A stretch of DNA of 6,070 nucleotides from Candidatus Eiseniibacteriota bacterium (GTDB lineage Bacteria > Eisenbacteria > RBG-16-71-46 > JAFGJU01). The stretch lies in contig JAFGJU010000026.1 of assembly GCA_016928935.1 (NCBI GenBank), positions 1-6,070 of the forward strand, in the 5' to 3' direction. The notes below the pieces were generated by a model. That model saw only the letters and a program-made list of their open reading frames with translations, did no database searches and was not told the origin of the DNA. Positions 1 through 5,240 of the stretch are shown here, in pieces. How positions within the stretch are numbered: the first letter of the stretch is position 1; every line of letters starts with the position of its first letter. A program made the position numbers and the translations under genes.

Positions 1-744
1 GTCCCCGTTGGGCTCCATGAAGAAGAAGTACCTGCCGGCGCGGCACGGTATCCGCCTGGGCCGTCCGTTCAGCTGGTCTATTATCCCCTCCGTGAAGTAG
101 GCGCGGAACCAGTCCTTGACCCTCCTGGAACTGAGCTCTCTGTCCCTGAGCCAGACCAGCTCCTGCTCCAGCTCGGGCCCCGCCGGCACCAGTTGTTCGT
201 GCTGACCGAAGTATATGGGGGAGCTGTGGACAAGGCCGGTGACGAACTCCACCCCTCTCGCGTCGGCGATCTGCTTGAGTCTCCTAAGGTGCCCGATTGT
301 CTCGACGCTTACGGTGGCGGAGACTCCGAGGTTCTTGAGGCCCATCGCCACCAGCCGGTCCAGCGTGTCCATGGCCAGCTCGAAGGCCCCTTTCACCCCT
401 CTGACTTCGTCGTTCAACTGACCCACGGCATCTATCGACACTCGCACGCCCACCCCGTCCATCTGCCCGACCATACGCTCTATGCGCTCCGGCGCAAGAC
501 CGTTCGTCGAGATCACGATGTCGGCACGGGGGTACTTGTCACGGAGCACTGCCACGACCTCGGGCAGGTCGCTTCTGAGGAAGGGTTCGCCGCCGCTCAG
601 GTTGATGTTCCTGAGCCCTTCCGGAAGCCTTCTCAGCTGCTCGGGCTTGAGCTCGGGGCCGGGCTCGCGTTTCCAGATGTCACACATCCGGCACCGAGAG
701 TTGCACCTGTACGTCACGGCGAGAACGGCTGAGACGGGTTTCAT
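1..744 (-). CDS. Radical SAM protein, probable SPASM domain (3'-truncated by window edge)
   Basis: An open frame of 248 codons starts at the ATG at 742-744 and runs off the window at position 1 without a stop. Residues 14-21 carry the CxxxCxxC iron-sulfur motif (C14, C18, C21, in the context YRCNSRCRMCDIW) that binds the [4Fe-4S] cluster cleaving S-adenosylmethionine. SGGEPF at 50-55 is the SAM-binding glycine motif; STNG (79-82) and SIDA with a downstream RG (103-116) are typical later strands of the radical SAM barrel. A CRAG...EPNGD segment (C234 to D248) looks like the opening of a SPASM-type auxiliary cluster domain, whose remaining cysteines would lie outside the window. The ATG overlaps the stop of the glycosyltransferase gene (ATGA), which suggests translational coupling; a purine-rich GGAGGGGGAG lies 11 bases upstream. 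The family is clear. The substrate is unknown: a sugar, a peptide or another protein are all possible, and the glycan setting only hints at sugar or cell-surface modification. Confidence 0.9.
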   Translation of the reverse strand, partial: MKPVSAVLAVTYRCNSRCRMCDIWKREPGPELKPEQLRRLPEGLRNINLSGGEPFLRSDLPEVVAVLRDKYPRADIVISTNGLAPERIERMVGQMDGVGVRVSIDAVGQLNDEVRGVKGAFELAMDTLDRLVAMGLKNLGVSATVSVETIGHLRRLKQIADARGVEFVTGLVHSSPIYFGQHEQLVPAGPELEQELVWLRDRELSSRRVKDWFRAYFTEGIIDQLNGRPRRIPCRAGRYFFFMEPNGD

Positions 745-1904
745 CCCTTCCTGAGCTCCCCCTCCAAGAGGTCTTCCAGCACGCGCACGGAACTGTCAAG
801 GGAGAATTCGCTCACTACCTTGTCGCGACCCCTCCTGCCCATGCGCCGGGCCGTCTCCGGATCCGTCAGAAGACGGCCGACCGCGCCCGCGAGCTCTTCC
901 ACGGACCCCGGAGGCACAAGCAGTCCCGTCACTCCGTCTTCCACCAGCGACTCGACGTCCCCCACTCTCGTCGACACGACCGGCTTGCCCCAGGCCATGG
1001 CCTCCATCACGAACACGGGCAGGGTCTCCACGACCGGGTGAGAGCACAGCACCGCCACGTCGAACGCGCGGATGATGGACCTGGCATCGCCCCTCTCACC
1101 CAGAAAGCTGACCGCGTCCGCAAGTCCCAACCCGGCCGCCAGTCGTTCGAGCTTCTCCCGTCTGCTCCCGCCGCCGACCACAAGAAACCTGGCCCCGGGG
1201 ACGGCCCTCAAGACGCGGGCGGCGGCTTCCAAGAACAGCTCGTGGTTCTTCTCGGGCCTGAGCGCCGCCACGATGCCGGCCACACGGCAATCGGGCCCGA
1301 GTCCCAGGGACCCGCGCGCTTCCGCGGCGTCCGTGTTCGCCTCGAACTCGGCCGCGTCTATCCCGTTGGGCACGACCGCGATTCTGTCCGACCGCACGCC
1401 CTCTTCTTCCACGAGATACCTGGCCTGGTTAGGGCCGACGGCGATCACGCGGTCCACGAACCGCATGGCGTAGCCCACGCTGCCTCCGAGTATCTTCTTG
1501 CCGCTCCAGAGGCGGGTCGAGTGAACCGTCACGAATCGTTTCCTGACCACCCCCAACGACGCGACGACGCCGAGGGTCATGGCGTTACGGTGGTCCAGGC
1601 AGACGACGGCCTGCGCCCGCCGGGCCCTCAGCGTCGCTCTCAACCGGCCCAGTCCCGACAAACCCAGCCGGGAAGCGGCCACCCCGCTCACCACCGGCAC
1701 GCCCCGCGCCGCCAGCTCTTCGCCTATCCTGCCGGGACCCTTGAGGCACACGACTGAGGGCGTGAACCTCCGCCGGTCCATTCGCAGCGCGTACTCGCGC
1801 ACCATCGTCTCGGTGCCGCCTACGGCCAGAGTCGAGGCCACGAACGTCACGCTCAGCGGTGCGGCCCCGGGCCTGGGGCCCGAGGAACCCCGCGTCTGTC
1901 TCAC
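741..1904 (-). CDS. GT4-family glycosyltransferase
   Basis: This encodes a 387-residue GT-B glycosyltransferase, the usual length for GT4 enzymes, which retain anomeric configuration and use nucleotide-sugar donors in the cytoplasm. The N-terminal domain begins with a beta strand and the glycine-rich GGTE loop (29-32). The C-terminal donor domain has VVPNGID (177-183), the phosphate-binding pair R216/K219 in ALRPEKNH, and the E-x7-E signature E293/E301 in VETLPVFVMEAMAWGKPVVST, followed by GVTGLLVPPG. The first in-frame ATG comes after the GGTE loop, so it cannot be the start. The GTG at 1902-1904 overlaps the stop of the dehydrogenase gene (GTGA) and has AGGGGA eight bases upstream, which decides the start. 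The first 16 residues are a basic, Gly/Pro-rich tail outside the conserved fold. No membrane segment is evident, so it probably acts at the inner membrane face on a lipid-linked or soluble acceptor. Donor and acceptor cannot be assigned; GDP-mannuronate from the neighbouring gene is one possibility. Confidence 0.93.
   Translation of the reverse strand: MRQTRGSSGPRPGAAPLSVTFVASTLAVGGTETMVREYALRMDRRRFTPSVVCLKGPGRIGEELAARGVPVVSGVAASRLGLSGLGRLRATLRARRAQAVVCLDHRNAMTLGVVASLGVVRKRFVTVHSTRLWSGKKILGGSVGYAMRFVDRVIAVGPNQARYLVEEEGVRSDRIAVVPNGIDAAEFEANTDAAEARGSLGLGPDCRVAGIVAALRPEKNHELFLEAAARVLRAVPGARFLVVGGGSRREKLERLAAGLGLADAVSFLGERGDARSIIRAFDVAVLCSHPVVETLPVFVMEAMAWGKPVVSTRVGDVESLVEDGVTGLLVPPGSVEELAGAVGRLLTDPETARRMGRRGRDKVVSEFSLDSSVRVLEDLLEGELRKG
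1863..1880 (-). repeat. GC-only inverted repeat just inside the glycosyltransferase gene
   Basis: A perfect 6-base inverted repeat (GGCCCC at one arm, GGGGCC at the other) is separated by a 6-base loop. It lies in codons 9-14 of the glycosyltransferase, in the poorly conserved Gly/Pro-rich leader. In the mRNA it would form a stem of pure G-C pairs about 20 bases downstream of the start codon. A regulatory effect is only a possibility; in GC-rich coding DNA such a stem can arise by chance. Confidence 0.4.
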
Positions 1905-3217
1905 CAGCAGATTCCCCTGTACTCGCCGCTCGTCTCGGACCCGTCCTTCACTGCTCGCACCAGGTCTATTACGACCTGGTCCTTCCTCAAGCGCTTTCCT
2001 ATTCCGCCGAAGCCGGAGCCCTTGTTGGCGATCACCACGACCTCGGCGAACTCCAGGACTTCGTCCAGGGACGGACACATTATCGACGGAAGATACGGGA
2101 CCTCTTCCTGCAAGAACTGCCTGTTGGTTCCCAGCAGCCTCGCCAACTCTACGTTCTCGTCGTAGACCTTGAGCTGGTAACCCTTGCCCACCAGGTTTTC
2201 TATTACCTTCACTATGGGGCTCTCGCGCAGGTCGTCCGTGCCGGCCTTGAAGCTCACGCCCAGGATGCCTATCTTCTTCTTCCTGGTCTCCTCTATCATC
2301 TTCTGCGCGATCCTCATCTGACCCTCGTTGCTCTTCATTATTCCCTCTATGACGGGGGACTCCAGCTTGTACTCTTTCAGCCTGGCCATGATGGCCCGGA
2401 CGTCCTTCGGCAGGCAGGAGCCGCCGAAGGCAAACCCCGGCTCCAGGTAGTGCTCCGATATGGACAACCTCCTGTCCATGCAGAAGATCCTCATTACCTC
2501 GTGGCCGTCCATTTCCTCTTTCTTGCAGAGGTTCCCGATTTCGTTGGCGAACGCGACCTTGAGCGCGTGGAAGGCGTTGTTCACGTACTTGACCATCTCG
2601 GAGACCCTGTGCGAAGTCCTCACGACCGGCGCGCTCAACGGGGCGAACACTTCCTCCGCCACGCGCAGCGTCTTCTCGTCCGACGTGCCCAGAAGGGTGA
2701 ACGGCGGGTTGAAGAAGTCCGACACAGCGCTGCCCTCCCGCAGAAACTCCGGGTTGTAGCACACGCCGAAATCGACGCCGACTTTCTTCCCGGACGATTC
2801 CTCCAGAATGGGCACCAGTCGTCGCTCCACGGTGCCAGGCAGAACGGTGCTCCTCACCATGACGACGTGGAAATGCTGAACCGCGGCCAGCGCACTGCCT
2901 ATGTCGCGGCAGACCCTTTCCAGGAAACTGAAGTCCACCGAGCCGTCCTCGTTGGAGGGCGTGCCCACGCACACGAGACTCACCCGGGTGGCTTTCACGG
3001 CTTTGTCGGCGGAAGAGGTGGCGTCCAGGCGCCCGGCGGCCTTCACGTCCCTTATCAGGTCCTCCAGGCCGGTCTCCACGATGGGGCTCGTCCCTTCCCT
3101 GAGACACCCCACCTTGTACTCGTTGACGTCCACTCCTATGACGGTGTGACCCAGCTTGGCGAGACAGGCGGATGTGACGGTGCCCACGTAGCCGAGTCCG
3201 AAGACTGATACCTCCAT
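1901..3217 (-). CDS. algD: GDP-mannose 6-dehydrogenase, AlgD type
   Basis: This 438-residue cytoplasmic enzyme belongs to the UDP-glucose/GDP-mannose dehydrogenase family, which oxidises a sugar C6 hydroxyl to a carboxylate in two NAD+-dependent steps. The N-terminal Rossmann motif is FGLGYVG (6-12); VCVGTPS (82-88), RSTVLPGT (122-129) and NPEFLRE (155-161) follow. The catalytic cysteine is C268 in GFAFGGSCLPKD, with K210, N214, K271 and K324 also present. As I recall Pseudomonas aeruginosa AlgD (436 residues), these residues have the same numbers there, and three features favour AlgD over UDP-glucose dehydrogenase: H217 in NAFHALKVAFANEIG, the segment SGKKVGVDFGV (142-152), and the terminal GICW. 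The product would then be GDP-mannuronate. The ATG at 3215-3217 has a GGAGGAG site seven bases upstream and starts directly on the first Rossmann strand; longer in-frame starts add unconserved residues. Its stop overlaps the glycosyltransferase start. Family membership is near certain; GDP-mannose as substrate is likely but not proven, and no other alginate gene is visible. Confidence 0.88.
   Translation of the reverse strand: MEVSVFGLGYVGTVTSACLAKLGHTVIGVDVNEYKVGCLREGTSPIVETGLEDLIRDVKAAGRLDATSSADKAVKATRVSLVCVGTPSNEDGSVDFSFLERVCRDIGSALAAVQHFHVVMVRSTVLPGTVERRLVPILEESSGKKVGVDFGVCYNPEFLREGSAVSDFFNPPFTLLGTSDEKTLRVAEEVFAPLSAPVVRTSHRVSEMVKYVNNAFHALKVAFANEIGNLCKKEEMDGHEVMRIFCMDRRLSISEHYLEPGFAFGGSCLPKDVRAIMARLKEYKLESPVIEGIMKSNEGQMRIAQKMIEETRKKKIGILGVSFKAGTDDLRESPIVKVIENLVGKGYQLKVYDENVELARLLGTNRQFLQEEVPYLPSIMCPSLDEVLEFAEVVVIANKGSGFGGIGKRLRKDQVVIDLVRAVKDGSETSGEYRGICW
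1913..1918 (-). promoter_or_regulatory. Ribosome binding site deciding the GTG start of the glycosyltransferase
   Basis: AGGGGA lies inside the end of the dehydrogenase gene, eight bases before the GTG at 1902-1904. Together with the GTGA overlap it supports a non-ATG start that keeps the whole N-terminal Rossmann strand and GGTE loop. Confidence 0.6.
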
Positions 3218-3224
3218 GCTGGAA

Positions 3225-3231
3225 CTCCTCC
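3225..3231 (-). promoter_or_regulatory. Strong ribosome binding site of the AlgD-type dehydrogenase
   Basis: GGAGGAG ends seven bases before the ATG at 3215-3217. It rejects the longer in-frame starts, whose upstream extension would read through the intergenic gap and into the end of the preceding gene. Confidence 0.75.
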
Positions 3232-3244
3232 GGTGAAACATCCG

Positions 3245-3258
3245 GCGTCGGGTGACGC
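3245..3258 (-). repeat. Small inverted repeat in the 65-base gap (5-base arms, 4-base loop)
   Basis: GCGTC and GACGC flank a 4-base loop between the TIM-barrel gene and the dehydrogenase gene. It lies about 14 bases upstream of the dehydrogenase ribosome binding site. No run of U follows, so it is not a typical intrinsic terminator. It may be chance in GC-rich DNA or an mRNA processing or stability element. Confidence 0.35.
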
Positions 3259-3263
3259 TCGCC

Positions 3264-3286
3264 CTGACGGCCGTTCCGTCCGTCAG
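3264..3286 (-). repeat. Inverted repeat spanning the stop codon of the TIM-barrel gene
   Basis: CTGACGG and CCGTCAG form a perfect 7-base inverted repeat around a 9-base loop. One arm includes the TGA stop at 3283-3285. In RNA this would be a hairpin exactly at the end of the upstream reading frame, in the only sizeable gap of the operon. Downstream bases on the minus strand are GGGCGAGCG, with no U tract, so I do not call a terminator. Protection of the upstream message or partial attenuation before the dehydrogenase gene are possible roles. Confidence 0.45.
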
Positions 3287-4173
3287 AAGGGCTCTATGTC
3301 GTACTGAGCGGTGTATTCGTCTCCCAGGATTTCCTTGCCGGCCGAGAAGGTCTCGTCCGCCTCGCTCACGCTCCCGATGCCCAGCACGGTGCAATGGACT
3401 CCCGCCGTCCTGTACGCGTAGGCGATGCCCTCGCGAGGAGGCACGGAGCCACCGGCCAGCACCTTCTTGCCTATGAAGCACACGTCCGTCAATTCCCTGC
3501 GCAGCTCCAGGCATTTCTCCACCGACGGCTGCATCATGAAGCCGCGCGGGTTGAACGGGGCCTCTATGACCGGGAAGCGGAGCCCCATGGCCTTGAGCTT
3601 TGCGCAGACCATCCCAAGATTGTGAGTTGTGAGCCCCGGCACCGCGCCCCGTTCCAGAACCTTGTCCTTGAACAACTGGAGCAGGCTCCTCTGGTCGGTC
3701 ACGCAGGCCATGTCGGTCAGAGTGCCGTGGAGGAAGATGAAGTTGGGACTCGTCACCTTTATGACGTTGAGCTCCGTCTTGAGTATCGAGTCGATCATGG
3801 GGACGAGGTTCCCGGTCACTCCGGCGGAAATGAGGCTGGGCATGTTCTTGAGAAGCAGCTTGATCTTGGCCAGGTTCTTGTCCTGCGCCCCCTCGCCCGC
3901 CTGGCGCGACATCGCCCCGTAGATGTCCGGCAGGATGGACACGACCGTCATGGAGTCGCCCAGCCTCTCCCTGAGTCTGACGATCGCCTTTATCTCCGTG
4001 TCCTTGGCGTAGGAGTGGAAGCCCCTCACTCCCAGGTCCGCGGAACGCTCCATGACTCTGTACACGCTGTCGACGTCGGCGAACCGCCTCCTGAACTCCT
4101 TCCTCTCATCCGAACCCCTGTAAGAAACCGCGTGAAACGGATTGGACCCCAGCATTATCTTCGGCAACTTCAT
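3283..4173 (-). CDS. Uncharacterised TIM-barrel protein, aldo/keto reductase-like C-terminus
   Basis: This 296-residue soluble protein has no signal peptide or membrane segment that I can see. It opens with a beta strand KIMLGSNPFHAVSY (5-18). Alternating strands and helices follow: GVRGFHSYAKD (48-58), MTVVSILPD (75-83), LNVIKVTSPN (135-144), GAVPGLTTHN (176-185), FPVIEAPFNPRG (200-211) and KKVLAGGSVPP (236-246). The last part, VHCTVLGIGSVSEADETF (259-276), resembles the end of aldo/keto reductases, where a 'vvGi.s.e.l.e' strand-helix holds the cofactor phosphate. I cannot place the Asp/Tyr/Lys/His catalytic tetrad of that family with confidence, so reductase activity is not assured. The ATG at 4171-4173 overlaps the stop of the Gfo/Idh gene (ATGA), with GAGGAG five bases upstream. 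This coupling suggests the two proteins are made together and may act on the same metabolite. An aldolase, isomerase or reductase of a sugar intermediate would all fit; I do not assign one. Confidence 0.85.
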   Translation of the reverse strand: MKLPKIMLGSNPFHAVSYRGSDERKEFRRRFADVDSVYRVMERSADLGVRGFHSYAKDTEIKAIVRLRERLGDSMTVVSILPDIYGAMSRQAGEGAQDKNLAKIKLLLKNMPSLISAGVTGNLVPMIDSILKTELNVIKVTSPNFIFLHGTLTDMACVTDQRSLLQLFKDKVLERGAVPGLTTHNLGMVCAKLKAMGLRFPVIEAPFNPRGFMMQPSVEKCLELRRELTDVCFIGKKVLAGGSVPPREGIAYAYRTAGVHCTVLGIGSVSEADETFSAGKEILGDEYTAQYDIEPF

Positions 4174-5219
4174 TCTGACTCCTCGATCACCGGTGAAATC
4201 ACACTATTGTTGCGACCGGACTCTTCCAGCGCCTCGACCAGCCTGTCCACGAGATAGCCGTCGTACCAGCTCGGACTCGGCTTCTTGCCGTCGAGCACCG
4301 AGCTCGCGAACGCCTCCATCTCGTGCGACAGCCCCCTGTGTGTGAACCAGAATTCTGTGTGGTACGGGATTTCCGACGCGTATATGAGGGAATCACCGCA
4401 GGGCATTCCCCCGCATTCCTTCTCCAGGTACATCTCAATGCGGTCGGCGTTCACGGTCATCGTGCCCGACGTGCCCGTCAGGAAGAGCGCGAGCTCGTCC
4501 TTGTCCACGAACCCGTGATGGCTCCAGCCCAGGTCCGCCAACCCGTGGACTCCGTTCTCGAAACGGCAAACGGCGGATATGAGGTCGGACAGTGCGGAGC
4601 TGAAGACCCTGGTGGTCTGAGCGCTCATAGACGCCGGCCGGCCTCCGAACCAGAGCCACAGGTCGAGGCCGTGGACTCCGAGGGCGCCGTAAAACCCGAA
4701 CCGTTCCTCCCGGTTCTTCCTGTCGGCTTTCTCCTCGGGTCTCGTGACCTCGCTCTTGTAGACTTTCAGCCCCGCGTACTTGAGCTCTCCCATCACGCCG
4801 GCCTCGACGAGCTCTTTGGCCTTCTTGAACGTCGGATGAAACCGCCAGTTGTAGCCCACCTGTGTCAGTGCCCCCTTCTTCACGGCGGCCCTGTGCATTT
4901 CCATGGCCTTCCTGGAATCCCCCGCCAGCGGCTTCTCGCAGAACACGTGCTTGCCCTGGCGCACGGCCTCCGTACCCAGCTCGTAGTGAGAAGCGTACGG
5001 AGTCGAAATGATCAGGGCGTCGAACTCCTCCGAGGACGCGGCCTTCGCGTAGCTCTTGTAGTGACTCACCCCCAGCTGCTTGCCGGCAAGCCTCGCGAAC
5101 GTGCCCCTGGAATCTATCACGCTCACGAGCTCGTACTGGGAGAGACCCTTCGCGATGACCGCCCTCACCATGCCCATCTCTCCCATGCCCACGATCGCGA
5201 CCCTCAGCTTTTTCTGCAT
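4170..5219 (-). CDS. Gfo/Idh/MocA-family NAD(P)-dependent oxidoreductase
   Basis: This encodes a 349-residue cytoplasmic dehydrogenase of the glucose-fructose oxidoreductase/inositol dehydrogenase family, of typical length. The N-terminal Rossmann fold has VAIVGMGEMG (7-16; G11, G13, G16), an acidic D36 ending the second strand (VSVID), STPYASH (72-78) and the family hallmark CEKPLAG (94-100) with catalytic K96. The C-terminal alpha/beta domain carries GYNWRFHP (122-129) and GVHGLD (181-186) with H183. The position four before H183, usually the Asp of the D-x3-H pair, is A179. D36 favours NAD over NADP. The ATG at 5217-5219 is chosen because GGAGGAG sits just upstream; a TTG at 5229-5231 would swallow that site. 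It follows the heparinase-like gene by 21 bases and overlaps the TIM-barrel gene. Relatives act on sugars, inositols and nucleotide-sugars, so oxidation or reduction of a sugar precursor for the locus glycan is likely. The substrate is not readable. Confidence 0.93.
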   Translation of the reverse strand: MQKKLRVAIVGMGEMGMVRAVIAKGLSQYELVSVIDSRGTFARLAGKQLGVSHYKSYAKAASSEEFDALIISTPYASHYELGTEAVRQGKHVFCEKPLAGDSRKAMEMHRAAVKKGALTQVGYNWRFHPTFKKAKELVEAGVMGELKYAGLKVYKSEVTRPEEKADRKNREERFGFYGALGVHGLDLWLWFGGRPASMSAQTTRVFSSALSDLISAVCRFENGVHGLADLGWSHHGFVDKDELALFLTGTSGTMTVNADRIEMYLEKECGGMPCGDSLIYASEIPYHTEFWFTHRGLSHEMEAFASSVLDGKKPSPSWYDGYLVDRLVEALEESGRNNSVISPVIEESE

Positions 5220-5222
5220 GGA

Positions 5223-5229
5223 CTCCTCC
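5223..5229 (-). promoter_or_regulatory. Ribosome binding site deciding the ATG start of the oxidoreductase
   Basis: GGAGGAG lies in the 21-base gap after the heparinase-like gene. GGAGG is five bases before the ATG at 5217-5219. An in-frame TTG four codons upstream (5229-5231) overlaps this site and would add only LEES-type residues outside the Rossmann strand, so it is rejected. Confidence 0.7.
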
Positions 5230-5240
5230 AACCTATCGCC

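Noticed and set aside
1038..1757. Plus-strand open frame of 239 codons
   Set aside because: It is antisense to the glycosyltransferase and shows no family motif; its composition is that of a shadow frame.
1904..3107. N-terminal extension of the glycosyltransferase to an ATG at 3107
   Set aside because: The extension is an out-of-frame shadow of the dehydrogenase gene with an Arg/Gly-rich, low-complexity translation. The GTG at 1904 has its own ribosome binding site and starts before the conserved fold.
1859..3208. Long plus-strand open frame (449 codons) opposite the dehydrogenase gene
   Set aside because: It is antisense to a gene with full family motifs, has no recognisable domain, and long antisense frames are expected in GC-rich DNA with this codon use.
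3264..3286. Intrinsic terminator at the end of the TIM-barrel gene
   Set aside because: The stem is only 7 bases with a 9-base loop and there is no U run after it; the next gene is 65 bases away on the same strand with no promoter-like sequence.
3218..3514. N-terminal extension of the dehydrogenase to an upstream start
   Set aside because: It would overlap the TIM-barrel gene by more than 200 bases, adds unconserved residues before the first Rossmann strand, and ignores the GGAGGAG site before the ATG at 3217.
3394..4257. Plus-strand open frame of 287 codons
   Set aside because: It lies opposite the TIM-barrel gene and the end of the oxidoreductase gene, is rich in His/Arg/Asp, and shows no domain or ribosome binding site.
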